NCBI RefSeq assembly: GCF_025933915.1
Contig: NZ_JAICZA010000041.1
Coordinates: 1-32,894 of the forward strand
Direction: 5' to 3'
DNA length: 32,894 nucleotides
DNA from: Mycobacterium sp.
Lineage (GTDB): Bacteria; Actinomycetota; Actinomycetes; Mycobacteriales; Mycobacteriaceae
Within the stretch, counting starts at the first letter, position 1. Every line of letters begins with the position of its first letter. The notes beneath the pieces were generated by a model. The model was not told where the DNA came from. It saw only the letters and a list, made by a program, of their open reading frames with translations, and did no database searches. Shown here piece by piece: positions 10,133-17,995 of this stretch. Made by a program: the position numbers and the translations under genes.

Positions 10133-10159
10133 TTCATCGGTAAGGTCGGGGCACTTCAG

Positions 10160-10450
10160 TTGGTGTTGTTCTTTCAGATCCTTGGGTTTGCGCTGTTCAT
10201 CTTCTGGCTGCTGCTCATCGCTCGGGTCGTCGTCGAGTTCATCCGCTCGTTCAGCCGGGACTGGCATCCCACCGGGATCACCGTGGTGGTGCTGGAGATC
10301 ATCATGTCGATCACCGATCCGCCGGTGAAACTGCTCCGCCGGCTGATCCCACAACTCACCATCGGAGCGGTGCGCTTCGACCTGTCGATCATGGTGCTGT
10401 TGCTGGTGGCGTTCATCGGCATGCAGTTGGCGTTCGGCGCCGCGGCGTGA
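10160..10450 (+). CDS. YggT family membrane protein (Rv2146c-like)
   Basis: Small integral membrane protein of 96 residues. Two hydrophobic segments are evident: Q-I-L-G-F-A-L-F-I-F-W-L-L-L-I near the N-terminus and I-M-V-L-L-L-V-A-F-I-G-M at the C-terminus. They flank a short loop with the YggT signature S-I-T-D-P-P-V-K-L-L-R-R-L-I-P. The function is not firmly known. The gene is regularly found between sepF and divIVA in Gram-positive dcw clusters, and roles in division or membrane homeostasis have been suggested. TTG 10160 gives the same length as the H37Rv homologue; the next codon, GTG 10163, is an equally possible start. No strong ribosome binding site is visible beyond AAGGTCGGGG about 13 bases upstream. 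Confidence 0.88.
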   Translation: MVLFFQILGFALFIFWLLLIARVVVEFIRSFSRDWHPTGITVVVLEIIMSITDPPVKLLRRLIPQLTIGAVRFDLSIMVLLLVAFIGMQLAFGAAA

Positions 10451-10492
10451 GCCGCTTCCGGCCCGCGGTGTGAGCCTGTTCCGGCCCGGAGA
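10447..10492. repeat. Imperfect 23-bp tandem repeat over the yggT stop codon
   Basis: Two units starting at 10447 and 10470 share GTGAGCC, two differing bases, then TTCCGGCCCG: 17 of the first 19 positions are equal. The TGA of the first unit is the stop codon of the YggT-type gene. It looks like a local duplication. Confidence 0.65.
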
Positions 10493-10641
10493 CAGTTCGG
10501 CCACGTTTTAGCGTCGGTTTGGTTCCCGCGATTTAAAATTTCTAAGGTTTCGGATTTTATTGGCCTCAATGTTTGAAATTGGCTCTTAATTATTGGGCTA
10601 ATCAGCAACCGTCGCGCCTGGTGTGACAGGATGGACGGCAG

Positions 10642-10672
10642 TTGCGCTACGGCTACCACTGCGTTCTACACT
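10642..10672 (+). promoter_or_regulatory. Candidate wag31 promoter
   Basis: The 260-bp gap before wag31 is distinctly AT-richer than its surroundings between 10500 and 10610. A promoter-like pair is seen at TTGCGC (10642-10647) and TACACT (10667-10672), with a rather long 19-base spacer. TACACT fits the mycobacterial TANNNT -10 pattern. Transcription would begin near 10680, giving a leader of about 30 bases containing the ribosome binding site GAGGGG (10697-10702). This is a pattern match only. Confidence 0.5.
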
Positions 10673-10710
10673 TTCCAGAACGTTCGACAGGAACTTGAGG
10701 GGACGAAACA

Positions 10711-11508
10711 ATGCCGCTTACACCAGCCGACGTCCACAATGTGGCGTTCAGTAAGCCGCCGATCGGCAAGCGGGGCTACAACGAAGACGAGGTGGATGCC
10801 TTCCTCGATCTGGTGGAAGCCGAGCTGACGCGACTCATCGAAGAGAACAGCGATCTGCGCCAACGGATCGAAGAGCTGGACCACGAGCTGGCATCTGGCG
10901 GCGGCGCCGCCGCCCCGGCCGCGACCGCCGCGCCCACCCAGGCCATTCCCGTCCGCGAGCCCGAGCCGGAGCCCGTCAAGGCGGCGCCCGCCCCGGCCGC
11001 CGCGGTCAACAACGAGGAACAGGCCATGAAGGCCGCTCGGGTGCTGAGCCTGGCCCAAGACACCGCCGACCGGCTCACCAGCACCGCGCAGGCCGAGTCG
11101 GAGAAGATGCTGTCCGACGCTCGCGCCAACGCCGACCAGATTCTCAGTGAGGCCCGCAGCACCGCCGAGACCACGGTCACCGAGGCCCGGCAGCGTGCCG
11201 ATGCGATGTTGGCGGACGCGCAGACCCGCTCGGAGACCCAGCTGCGCCAGGCCCAAGAGAAGGCCGACGCCCTGCAGGCCGACGCCGAACGCAAGCATTC
11301 CGAGATCATGGGCACCATCAACCAGCAGCGCACGGTTCTGGAGGGCCGCCTCGAGCAGCTCCGCACCTTCGAACGCGAATACCGCACCCGGCTCAAGACC
11401 TACCTGGAATCCCAGCTGGAGGAACTCGGCCAGCGCGGATCGGCGGCACCCGTGGACTCCAGTGCGGATGCGGGCGGGTTCGACCAATTCAACCGGGGTA
11501 ACAACTAG
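10711..11508 (+). CDS. wag31: Polar growth scaffold DivIVA/Wag31
   Basis: Coiled-coil protein that marks negatively curved membrane and directs polar peptidoglycan synthesis in mycobacteria; essential there and phosphorylated by PknA/PknB. The 265-residue product begins [16 protein letters not shown], the DivIVA lipid-binding domain, with [12 protein letters not shown]. It continues into a first coiled coil (about residues 30-60), an Ala/Pro-rich linker (about 60-105) and a long second coiled coil with repeated E-A-R, D-A-R and A-D-A patterns to about residue 245. The C-terminal tail is short and Gly/Asn-containing. The ATG follows GAGGGG by eight bases. The length agrees with the M. tuberculosis protein (260 residues). 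Confidence 0.97.
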   Translation: MPLTPADVHNVAFSKPPIGKRGYNEDEVDAFLDLVEAELTRLIEENSDLRQRIEELDHELASGGGAAAPAATAAPTQAIPVREPEPEPVKAAPAPAAAVNNEEQAMKAARVLSLAQDTADRLTSTAQAESEKMLSDARANADQILSEARSTAETTVTEARQRADAMLADAQTRSETQLRQAQEKADALQADAERKHSEIMGTINQQRTVLEGRLEQLRTFEREYRTRLKTYLESQLEELGQRGSAAPVDSSADAGGFDQFNRGNN

Positions 11509-11600
11509 CCTGTCAGCTGTGCCGCACGCTCGCCGAGCTTCGGGGTTGGCACACTGGGTCTTGAACACCGCAGTCCCGCTCGTCGCCTGGAGGATGTCCG

Positions 11601-11942
11601 ATGCTCGTCATTGCGCTGGTATTGGCCCTGATCGGGCTCGTCGCGTTGGTGTTCGCCGTCGTCACGAGCAACGAGTTGGTCGCCTGGATGTGCATCGCCG
11701 CCAGCGTGGCGGGTGTGGTGCTGTTGATCCTCGACGCCTTGCGGGAGCGCCACCAGCGTGAGCTGGGTGGTGACCACGACCGGGATGCAGGCGAGGCCAC
11801 GTCCGACGAGGACGACTATGTCGACTACCCCGAGGAAGTCCCCGCCGGGGGCGAACCGCAGCTCGTCACCGAAGTGCAAACGGAGGAGCCGGAGCAGTCC
11901 AGGGCCGCGGCCGAGGGCCGCAGCGACGAGCCCGCCAAGTAA
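11601..11942 (+). CDS. Small two-helix membrane protein (Rv2144c-like)
   Basis: A 113-residue protein of unknown function. Two hydrophobic helices occupy about residues 2-20 (L-V-I-A-L-V-L-A-L-I-G-L) and 27-46 (A-W-M-C-I-A-A-S-V-A-G-V-V-L-L-I-L). They are followed by a basic turn (L-R-E-R-H-Q-R) and a strongly acidic, disordered cytoplasmic tail rich in Glu, Asp and Pro. The ATG at 11601 is preceded by GGAGG at about nine bases. It lies 92 bp downstream of wag31 in the same direction, as Rv2144c does in M. tuberculosis, and may be cotranscribed with it. It converges with the phosphoribosyltransferase gene, 12 bases separating the two stops. Confidence 0.85.
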   Translation: MLVIALVLALIGLVALVFAVVTSNELVAWMCIAASVAGVVLLILDALRERHQRELGGDHDRDAGEATSDEDDYVDYPEEVPAGGEPQLVTEVQTEEPEQSRAAAEGRSDEPAK

Positions 11943-11954
11943 CGTTCGGCTCGC

Positions 11955-12641
11955 TCAGCCCGTCGGCGTGGTGAGCAGTTCGCGCACCTCGTCGTCACTG
12001 ACCTGATGGAAGTCGTCGTAGACCTGCCCGACCGCTTCGAATCCGGGCGGCATCGTCACGCACACCACGTCATCGGCCTCCCGCGCGAGCTCGCGGCAGG
12101 TCGATTCCGGCCCCACCGGGACCGCGACGATGATTGATTTCGGCCCCGCGGCTCGCACCGCTCGCACGGCGGCCAGCATGCTGGCGCCGGTGGCGATCCC
12201 GTCATCGGCGAGGATCACGATCCGGTCGCGCAGGTCGGCGGTCGGGCGGCCGCCCCGGTAGGCGTGTTCACGCCGGAGCAGTTCGGCCGTCTCGCTGTCG
12301 ATCACCTCGCGCACCTGCTCGTCGGTGACGCGCAAGCTGGCGACGACGTCGTCGTTCATCACCAGACCGCCACCGCTGGCCAAGGCGCCCATTGCCAGCT
12401 CCGACCAGTTCGGCACCCCGAGCTTGCGCACCAGGAACACGTCCAGCGGGGCGTGCAGGGCGGCGGCGATCTCCCAGGCCACCGGCACGCCGCCGCGTGC
12501 CAACCCGAATACCAGCACATCGTCGCGGCCGCCGTAGGACATCAGCCCCTCGGCCACCGCGCGACCGGCCTCGCGGCGGTCACGAAAACTGCGTGTCGCC
12601 GTTCGCCGGAGAAAGCCGTTCGGTCGGTTCATTGGTCGCAC
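11955..12641 (-). CDS. Phosphoribosyltransferase-domain protein (Rv2143-like)
   Basis: Type I phosphoribosyltransferase fold; 228 residues from GTG 12641 on the minus strand. ATG 12632, three codons in, is an alternative start. The PRPP-binding motif reads [14 protein letters not shown], and a PPi-loop-like [11 protein letters not shown] is near the N-terminus, with V-R-K-L-G-V-P after it. Such stand-alone proteins are often annotated as putative phosphoribosyltransferases; the substrate is unknown and purine salvage should not be assumed. It is transcribed towards the dcw cluster. The length is shorter than the value I remember for Rv2143, and I could not tell whether part is missing here or the remembered annotation is longer. 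Confidence 0.82.
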   Translation of the reverse strand: MRPMNRPNGFLRRTATRSFRDRREAGRAVAEGLMSYGGRDDVLVFGLARGGVPVAWEIAAALHAPLDVFLVRKLGVPNWSELAMGALASGGGLVMNDDVVASLRVTDEQVREVIDSETAELLRREHAYRGGRPTADLRDRIVILADDGIATGASMLAAVRAVRAAGPKSIIVAVPVGPESTCRELAREADDVVCVTMPPGFEAVGQVYDDFHQVSDDEVRELLTTPTG

Positions 12642-12847
12642 ACCAGCCTACGTCGGAATGCCTACGTGCGGACCGGTGTTGCCGGCCGCCGCTCGGGCGC
12701 GCGGCAGGCGCAAGCGCAACGAGGTTGCGCGGGAAGGTGATTGGACGTTGCGAGCAACGTTGGGTCCCGCAACGCCATCGGCGCGGATGTGGGGCCGCAG
12801 CATGGGTGTGATCGCGGCTTCGCCGCTCAACACACTCCATCGGCTCG

Positions 12848-12871
12848 GAAATGAACGCAAGCGCTCATTTC
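12848..12871 (-). terminator. Hairpin downstream of tRNA-Leu
   Basis: GAAATGAACGC and GCGCTCATTTC form 11-bp arms around two bases, with one position read as a G-U or mismatch pair. The hairpin lies 17 bases beyond the mature 3' end of the minus-strand tRNA gene, the usual place for a tRNA terminator. No U-tract follows on the minus strand, which is common for mycobacterial terminators. The rest of the interval 12642-12847 shows no gene. Confidence 0.55.
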
Positions 12872-12887
12872 GCTCGCCTCAGTCGTG

Positions 12888-12973
12888 TGTCCGAGGGGGG
12901 ACTTGAACCCCCACGCCCATTAGTAGGGCACTAGCACCTCAAGCTAGCGCGTCTGCCATTCCGCCACTCGGAC
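12888..12973 (-). tRNA. tRNA-Leu (anticodon GAG)
   Basis: The minus strand folds as a class II tRNA of 86 bases. The acceptor arms are GTCCGAG and CTCGGAC with an A discriminator. A D-arm follows, then anticodon stem CTAGC/GCTAG with loop TTGAGGT, which places GAG at positions 34-36. A long variable arm (TGCCC...GGGCG) and a T-arm GGGGG-TTCAAGT-CCCCC complete it. The 3' CCA is not encoded, as ACAC follows the discriminator. GAG reads CUC/CUU leucine codons. It stands alone between the phosphoribosyltransferase and the M20 peptidase. Confidence 0.97.
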
Positions 12974-13104
12974 AAGGCCAAACCAGCATGGGTTGGCAGC
13001 TAAGGCTATCGGATTGCCCGCCGCGAACCCAATCCAGCACCCCGGCACGTCTCGGTGCTCGGCATCGAGCCGTCCGGCCCCCGGCAATGGTAGGAAAGGG
13101 GGTT

Positions 13105-14460
13105 GTGACCATTCAGAGCGGGGCGACCGACGTGCCGACCAACCGGAGCGACGATGTGGTCGAGGTGGTCAGCAAGCTGATCCGGTTCGACACCACCAAC
13201 ACCGGCGAACCGGAGACCACGAAGGGCGAGGCCGACTGCGCGCAGTGGGTCGCCGAGCAGCTCGCCGAGGTCGGCTATGCGCCGCAGTATCTCGAATCCG
13301 GCGCCCCGGGCCGCGGCAACGTCTTCGTCCGGCTGCCGGGCGCCGACAAGTCGCGCGGAGCGCTGCTGATTCATGGGCATCTCGACGTGGTGCCGGCCGA
13401 GCCGACCGAATGGAGCGTGCACCCGTTCTCCGGCGCGGTCAAAGACGGCTTTGTGTGGGGCCGCGGAGCGATCGACATGAAGGACATGGTCGGCATGATG
13501 ATCGTGGTGGCCCGGCAGTTGAAGCGGGACGGCATCGTGCCCCCGCGCGACCTGGTCTTCGGATTCATCGCCGACGAAGAGCACGGCGGGACCTACGGGG
13601 CGCAGTGGCTGGTCGACAATCGGCCGGACCTTTTCGACGGTGTCACCGAGGCGATTGGCGAGGTGGGCGGGTTCTCGCTGACCGTGCCGCGCCGCGACGG
13701 GGGCGAACGTCGGCTCTATCTGATCGAGACGGCCGAGAAGGGGCTGTCGTGGATGAGGCTCACCGCCCGCGGCCCGGCCGGGCACGGATCGATGGTGCAC
13801 GACCAGAACGCCGTCACCGCCGTCGCCGAGGCCGTCGCCCGCCTGGGCCGGCACCAGTTTCCGCTGGTGCTGACCGACACCGTGGCGCAGTTCCTCGCGG
13901 CCGTCAGCGAGGAGACCGGACTCACCTTCGACACCGAATCGGGTGACCTGCGGGGGGCGATCGAAAAGCTGGGCCCAATGGCCCGCATGCTCAAGGCCGT
14001 GCTGCACGACACCGCGAACCCCACGATGCTCAAGGCCGGGTACAAGGCCAACGTCGTCCCGGCAATCGCCGAGGCGGTGGTGGACTGCCGGATCCTTCCC
14101 GGCCGCAAGGAGGCGTTCGAGGCCGAGATCGACGAGCTGATCGGACCGGACGTGACGCGCGAGTGGATCAAGGACTTCCCGTCCTATGAGACCAGCTTCG
14201 ACGGTGACCTGGTCGACGCGATGAACGACGCCGTGCTGGCGCTCGACCCGGACGCGCGGACCGTGCCGTATATGCTCTCCGGTGGTACCGACGCGAAATC
14301 CTTCGCGCGCTTGGGTATTCGCTGCTTCGGTTTCAGCCCGCTGCGGCTGCCACCGGATCTGGATTTCACCGCGCTGTTCCATGGCGTCGATGAACGGGTA
14401 CCCATCGATGCGTTGCGGTTCGGCACCGACGTGCTGACCCACTTCCTGACCCACTGCTAG
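13105..14460 (+). CDS. M20 family metallopeptidase (Rv2141c-like)
   Basis: Di-zinc hydrolase of the M20 peptidase/ArgE/DapE group; 451 residues from GTG 13105. GTG 13105 is preferred because AGGA lies about nine bases upstream (taggaaaggggg) and the length then matches the roughly 450-residue H37Rv homologue; ATG 13087 is in frame. The metal-binding motif I-H-G-H-L-D-V-V-P places a ligand at H92 and its partner at D94. G-R-G-A-I-D-M-K-D supplies the bridging Asp, and A-D-E-E-H-G-G the catalytic Glu pair. G-P-A-G-H-G-S is the dimerisation-domain His motif, and the C-terminal F-H-G-V-D-E-R supplies the last ligand. The substrate is not known; an amino-acyl or dipeptide substrate is the family default. 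It is followed by the PEBP gene after 36 bases in the same direction. Confidence 0.9.
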   Translation: MTIQSGATDVPTNRSDDVVEVVSKLIRFDTTNTGEPETTKGEADCAQWVAEQLAEVGYAPQYLESGAPGRGNVFVRLPGADKSRGALLIHGHLDVVPAEPTEWSVHPFSGAVKDGFVWGRGAIDMKDMVGMMIVVARQLKRDGIVPPRDLVFGFIADEEHGGTYGAQWLVDNRPDLFDGVTEAIGEVGGFSLTVPRRDGGERRLYLIETAEKGLSWMRLTARGPAGHGSMVHDQNAVTAVAEAVARLGRHQFPLVLTDTVAQFLAAVSEETGLTFDTESGDLRGAIEKLGPMARMLKAVLHDTANPTMLKAGYKANVVPAIAEAVVDCRILPGRKEAFEAEIDELIGPDVTREWIKDFPSYETSFDGDLVDAMNDAVLALDPDARTVPYMLSGGTDAKSFARLGIRCFGFSPLRLPPDLDFTALFHGVDERVPIDALRFGTDVLTHFLTHC

Positions 14461-14496
14461 TTGACGAACGCAAGCCGATCACCCGAGAGGACCGCC

Positions 14497-15027
14497 ATGA
14501 GCACTGCGCCCGACCCGTACGCATCGCTGCCGAAGCTGCCGACGTTCACGTTGACCTCGCAATCGGTCACCGACGGTCAGCCCCTGGCCAAGCCCCAGGT
14601 CAGCGGGATCATGGGCGCTGGCGGTGAGGACGTCAGCCCGCAGCTGAGCTGGTCGGGATTCCCGGACGGGACTCGCAGCTTCGCCGTCACCGTCTATGAC
14701 CCCGACGCGCCGACGGCCTCCGGGTTCTGGCACTGGGCGGTGGCCAACCTGCCGGCCGACGTCACCGAGTTGGCCGAGGGCGCCGGCGACGGCAGCGATC
14801 TGCCGGGTGACGCGCTGACGCTGGTCAACGACGCCGGGCTGCGCCGCTACCTCGGCGCCGCGCCGCCGGCCGGGCATGGCGCGCACCGTTATTACATCGC
14901 CGTGCACGCCGTGGACACCGACAAGCTGGATCTACCCGAGGATGCCAGCCCGGCTTTCCTCGGCTTCAACTTGTTCCAGCACGCCATCGCGCGGGCGGTC
15001 ATCCACGCCACCTACGAACAGAAGTAG
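14497..15027 (+). CDS. PEBP/YbhB-family protein (Rv2140c, TB18.6-like)
   Basis: Phosphatidylethanolamine-binding-protein fold, YbhB/YbcL type; 176 residues, the same as M. tuberculosis TB18.6. The ligand-site motifs are [14 protein letters not shown] and [16 protein letters not shown] 14497 has GAGAGG six bases upstream, which rules for it over the frame-open TTG at 14461. No signal peptide is present, so it should be cytoplasmic. The biological role in mycobacteria is unsettled; lipid or small-molecule binding has been described for the family. It is convergent with pyrD, the two stops separated by a long inverted repeat. Confidence 0.92.
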   Translation: MSTAPDPYASLPKLPTFTLTSQSVTDGQPLAKPQVSGIMGAGGEDVSPQLSWSGFPDGTRSFAVTVYDPDAPTASGFWHWAVANLPADVTELAEGAGDGSDLPGDALTLVNDAGLRRYLGAAPPAGHGAHRYYIAVHAVDTDKLDLPEDASPAFLGFNLFQHAIARAVIHATYEQK

Positions 15028-15040
15028 GGCGGCTCTTACT

Positions 15041-15101
15041 CGCGAGACTGTAACTACCGACGGCTGCACTCGCGGAATGCGTTGGTGGTTACAGTCTCGC
15101 G
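15041..15101. repeat. Long inverted repeat between convergent genes
   Basis: CGCGAGACTGTAACTACC (15041-15058) is the reverse complement, with one mismatch, of GGTGGTTACAGTCTCGCG (15084-15101); the spacer is 25 bases. It fills the 76-bp gap between the stop codons of the PEBP gene and pyrD and ends two bases before the pyrD stop. ACTCGCG occurs both in the left flank and inside the loop. It could be a bidirectional terminator or a copy of a small dispersed palindromic element. Confidence 0.8.
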
Positions 15102-15103
15102 GT

Positions 15104-16204
15104 TCAACGCCGAGCCGCCGAGCCGACCGCGTCACTGAGCGAGGCGAATCCGCCGTCGTGCAGCCGCCGCGCGATACCGTCGTGAATCTGCTTGGCCCAC
15201 AAGCCTCCTCCGTAGACGAAGCCGGTATAGCCCTGCAGCAGCGAGGCGCCCGCGGTGATCCGCTCCCAGGCGTCGTCGGCATTCTCGATGCCGCCCACGC
15301 TGATCAACACCAGGCGATCGCCGACCCGGCCGTATAGCCGGCGCAGCACTTCGACCGCGCGGCGCGCCACCGGGGGCCCGGAGATGCCGCCGGCGCCCAG
15401 CGCCTCGACGCGCGGCGTTTTCAGGCCGTGGCGCGACACCGTGGTGTTGGTGGCGACGATGCCTGCCAGGCCCAGTTCGACCGCCAGATCCGCGATGTCG
15501 TCCACGTCGGAATCGGAGAGGTCCGGCGCGATCTTCACCAGCACCGGTGTGGTCGTCTCGGCGAGGACGGCCGCCAGGATGGGCCGCAGCGACTCGACCG
15601 CCTGTAGATCGCGCAGCCCGGGGGTGTTCGGCGAGCTGACGTTGACCACCAGGTAGGACGCCAGCGGGCCGACCAGCCGGGCGCTCGCCCGGTAATCGTC
15701 GACGGCCTGGTCCGACGGCGTTGCCTTGGTCTTGCCGATGTTGACCCCGATCGGCACCTCGGGCCGCTGGCGTGCGAGCCGCATCGCGAGCGCGCCCGCA
15801 CCGAGATTGTTGAAGCCCATCCGGTTCAGCAGGGCCCGGTCGGCGGGCAGCCGGAACATGCGGGGAGCCGGGTTGCCGGGCTGTTCGTGGGCGGTGACGG
15901 TCCCGACCTCGGCATGCCCGAAGCCCAGCGCTCCCCAGGTGAGCACGCCCAGACCGTCCTTGTCGAAGCCGGCCGCCAGCCCCAACGGCCCCGGGAAACG
16001 CACCCCGAACACGGTGCTGGCCAGCGCCGGATCACTGGGGGCCAGCAGCCGGCGCAGTAATCGCCGCGTCCAGGCGACGGCCGTGACGCCGCGCAGGAAG
16101 CCGAAAACCAGCGTGTGAATGCGCTCGGGCGGGACCACGAAAAACAGCCGGCGCGCCACGCCGTACAGCCGGTGGCCGCCCTGGCGTGGTCGGGCGGGCG
16201 TCAC
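15104..16204 (-). CDS. pyrD: Dihydroorotate dehydrogenase, class 2 (quinone)
   Basis: FMN enzyme of pyrimidine synthesis that oxidises dihydroorotate to orotate and passes electrons to membrane quinones. The 366-residue product has the N-terminal helical membrane-binding extension ([13 protein letters not shown]), which marks class 2. The barrel then shows [28 protein letters not shown] with the catalytic serine, V-K-I-A-P-D-L, and the phosphate-binding I-S-V-G-G-I and G-A-S-L-L-Q-G-Y-T segments. The GTG start at 16204 overlaps the upstream DUF5703 stop as GTGA, arguing for translational coupling. It is about ten residues longer than the M. tuberculosis enzyme, at both ends. Confidence 0.96.
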   Translation of the reverse strand: MTPARPRQGGHRLYGVARRLFFVVPPERIHTLVFGFLRGVTAVAWTRRLLRRLLAPSDPALASTVFGVRFPGPLGLAAGFDKDGLGVLTWGALGFGHAEVGTVTAHEQPGNPAPRMFRLPADRALLNRMGFNNLGAGALAMRLARQRPEVPIGVNIGKTKATPSDQAVDDYRASARLVGPLASYLVVNVSSPNTPGLRDLQAVESLRPILAAVLAETTTPVLVKIAPDLSDSDVDDIADLAVELGLAGIVATNTTVSRHGLKTPRVEALGAGGISGPPVARRAVEVLRRLYGRVGDRLVLISVGGIENADDAWERITAGASLLQGYTGFVYGGGLWAKQIHDGIARRLHDGGFASLSDAVGSAARR

Positions 16205-16479
16205 AGTTCCGGCTGATCGGGCCGTCGCCCCTCAGGGCCGACGCCATCCAGACGAGACTTCTTGCGGCGCAACAATACTCGTCTACTTCCATCGGTGTAG
16301 AGCCGCACCCTGGTCAACTCCCAGCCGCGGTACTCGGCCTCGATGGACAATCGGGTGGACGCGCTGACCCGGGTCACTTCCGGGGGCAGGCGCAGCGGCA
16401 CCCATTCATACTCGTCGGACATCTCGGTGTCCCAGCCCGCGGGTAGCCGGCTCCGCCGCGCCGCGGCCTCGCTCGTCAC
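16201..16479 (-). CDS. DUF5703-family protein
   Basis: A 92-residue protein between lppL and pyrD, joined to both by four-base GTGA overlaps. The conserved core, from [10 protein letters not shown] to [11 protein letters not shown], includes E-A-E-Y-R-G-W-E-L and L-Y-T-D-G-S-R-R. This resembles small actinobacterial proteins of the DUF5703 family as I know them. There is no membrane segment or known catalytic motif, and no function is known. GTG 16479 is chosen for the overlap with lppL; the internal ATG of M-S-D-E-Y-E (residue 20) is an alternative if the first 19 Ala/Arg-rich residues are not translated. The frame remains open far upstream, but that stretch is the shadow of lppL. Confidence 0.78.
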   Translation of the reverse strand: MTSEAAARRSRLPAGWDTEMSDEYEWVPLRLPPEVTRVSASTRLSIEAEYRGWELTRVRLYTDGSRRVLLRRKKSRLDGVGPEGRRPDQPEL

Positions 16480-17543
16480 GGATTGCCCGCCGCATGGTCG
16501 ATGACCTGAACTCCGGAACCGGACCCCGACACCACGTACAAGGTGTCTGACGCTTCGTCGAAGGCCAGCGAGTTCGGTTGCTGCACGGTCGGGTAACGCA
16601 CCTTTTCGACGGGAATTCCGGTGGACAGATCGTAACCAATGACGATATTGGAAAGGGTCGCCGAAACCCAGGCTAACGCGCGGGAACCAGCCAGGCCGTA
16701 GGGCGCCTGGGGAACCGGGTAGGCCTGACGCAGGATCAGTGGGTCCACGCCATAGACCAGCAGCTGCCCGCCGCGGGTATCGGCCACCAGGACCCGGCCC
16801 AGCGCATCGGCGACCACGGTGGTGGCGCCCCCGCCCGCCCGCAGCGCCTGCTGGACGTGACCGTCGGCGTCGATCGTGGTCACCGACGTCTGTCCCCGGT
16901 CCAGCACGACCGTTGTATTGCCGTGTGCGGCAAGCCAATCGACGCGCGCGAAGATCTTGTTCCGAGTGGCGACGCTCGCGCCGGTCACCGTGTCCGGCGT
17001 GGGGGAGGCAAGCGTGTAGACGGCGCCGTCGGCGCTGCCCAACACCAGCTTGCCGTCGGCACGTTGGGCCACCGCGGTGAATTCGGTCTGCGGGGACTCG
17101 GCGACGCCCACCCGCGTTGCGTGACCGGTGGCCAGGTCGACCACGAAGTAGCCGCCCCGCGCGGCGAGGTAGACGGTTCCGTGGCCGTCGTCGGTCAACG
17201 CGGTCGCCGGTCCAGGCAGCTCGACGACGCGCGGCGGGGCCTGCGGGTCGCCGAAGACGGTGACGCTGGCTGGAGCTGTGGGGTCGGCACCCGGCGTCAG
17301 CACCGCCAGCTGGTGGGTGCCGCCATCGAACACCGCGGCCGCGGCGTGAGCGGCCAGCGGGCGCACCGCGCCGGCCGGAGGCTGCGACACCGGCGGCGAC
17401 ACGGCCGCCCGCGCGGGTTCGATGGTGCGCGGCGCGCTCTGGAGCGGATTCGACGAGCAGCCAACCGTCGCACCGAGCAAAATCGCAATGCTCAATAAAC
17501 CGCTGTGAGCTGTCAGTTTGTGACGGCCTTGTCGTGACAGCAA
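16476..17543 (-). CDS. lppL: Lipoprotein LppL, beta-propeller-like
   Basis: Putative secreted lipoprotein of 355 residues (LppL of M. tuberculosis is about 358). The start TTG 17543 is supported by GAGGGA about seven bases upstream. The product then begins with a basic n-region (S-R-Q-G-R-H-K), a hydrophobic stretch G-L-L-S-I-A-I-L-L-G and a lipobox-like T-V-G-C followed by S-S-N-P, a loose fit to the consensus. The mature part is rich in repeated short strand patterns such as V-Y-L-A-A-R-G-G-Y, L-V-L-G-S-A-D-G-A-V-Y-T-L and L-Y-V-V-S-G-S-G-S-G-V-Q-V-I-D. These are typical of seven-bladed YVTN/NHL-like propellers. The substrate or partner is unknown. It is the first gene of the minus-strand unit with DUF5703 and pyrD and is divergent from the Rv2137c-like gene. 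Confidence 0.85.
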   Translation of the reverse strand: MLSRQGRHKLTAHSGLLSIAILLGATVGCSSNPLQSAPRTIEPARAAVSPPVSQPPAGAVRPLAAHAAAAVFDGGTHQLAVLTPGADPTAPASVTVFGDPQAPPRVVELPGPATALTDDGHGTVYLAARGGYFVVDLATGHATRVGVAESPQTEFTAVAQRADGKLVLGSADGAVYTLASPTPDTVTGASVATRNKIFARVDWLAAHGNTTVVLDRGQTSVTTIDADGHVQQALRAGGGATTVVADALGRVLVADTRGGQLLVYGVDPLILRQAYPVPQAPYGLAGSRALAWVSATLSNIVIGYDLSTGIPVEKVRYPTVQQPNSLAFDEASDTLYVVSGSGSGVQVIDHAAGNP

Positions 17544-17610
17544 TTCTCTTCCCTCGGGGTGCGGCGGTGGAACACAAATTCTAAGGAATGCTGTCGCATG
17601 CAACGGGGCC

Positions 17611-17955
17611 ATGCTGCCGCATCCAGCCGTACTGGCGAGGTATCGTCGGCTGATGGCCGTCACCGCTGACCGTCATATGACGCAGAAAGAGTTTGCTGTC
17701 GAAGACATGTCGACAGGTATTTTCGCTAGCGGATACGGACAAGTCGGTGATGGACGAAGTTTTTCGTTTCACATCGAGAACGGATCACTTGTCGTCGAGG
17801 TTTACCGGCCGCGTCTCGCCGGGCCCGTTCCGCAGGCCGACGAGGTGGTCGCCACCGCAGTCCGCAGTCTGGTCGATATCGACCTCACCGACGAACGCAG
17901 CCTGAGCGCGGCGGTGCGCGACTCCGTGGCGCACGCGGTGCCGGTTCCCCGCTAG
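17611..17955 (+). CDS. Conserved mycobacterial protein (Rv2137c-like)
   Basis: A 114-residue protein without a recognised domain. The sequence contains H-M-T-Q-K-E-F, a G-D-G-R-S-F-S-F-H-I stretch, V-V-E-V-Y-R-P-R-L and a C-terminal helical region ending A-V-R-D-S-V-A-H-A-V. It is probably cytoplasmic, as no signal or membrane segment is present. The start is unsure: ATG 17611 gives the longest product from an ATG near the leader, while ATG 17653 (M-A-V-T-A-D) has GAGG 12 bases upstream. It resembles Rv2137c as I recall it, also next to lppL and in divergent orientation. It ends 40 bases before the histidine phosphatase ATG, where H37Rv would have uppP in between. Confidence 0.72.
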   Translation: MLPHPAVLARYRRLMAVTADRHMTQKEFAVEDMSTGIFASGYGQVGDGRSFSFHIENGSLVVEVYRPRLAGPVPQADEVVATAVRSLVDIDLTDERSLSAAVRDSVAHAVPVPR

Positions 17956-17995
17956 TCATTCCCCGACCCGTCCACCGGGTAGCGTCGTGGGCGAC

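Noticed and set aside
13006..14454. A 482-codon open frame on the minus strand opposite the M20 peptidase gene
   Set aside because: The plus strand carries an intact M20 protein with all metal ligands; the antisense frame has no recognisable motif and is a by-product of high GC at third positions.
17581..17772. A small minus-strand frame upstream of lppL
   Set aside because: It overlaps the Rv2137c-like gene, has no ribosome binding site and no recognisable sequence.
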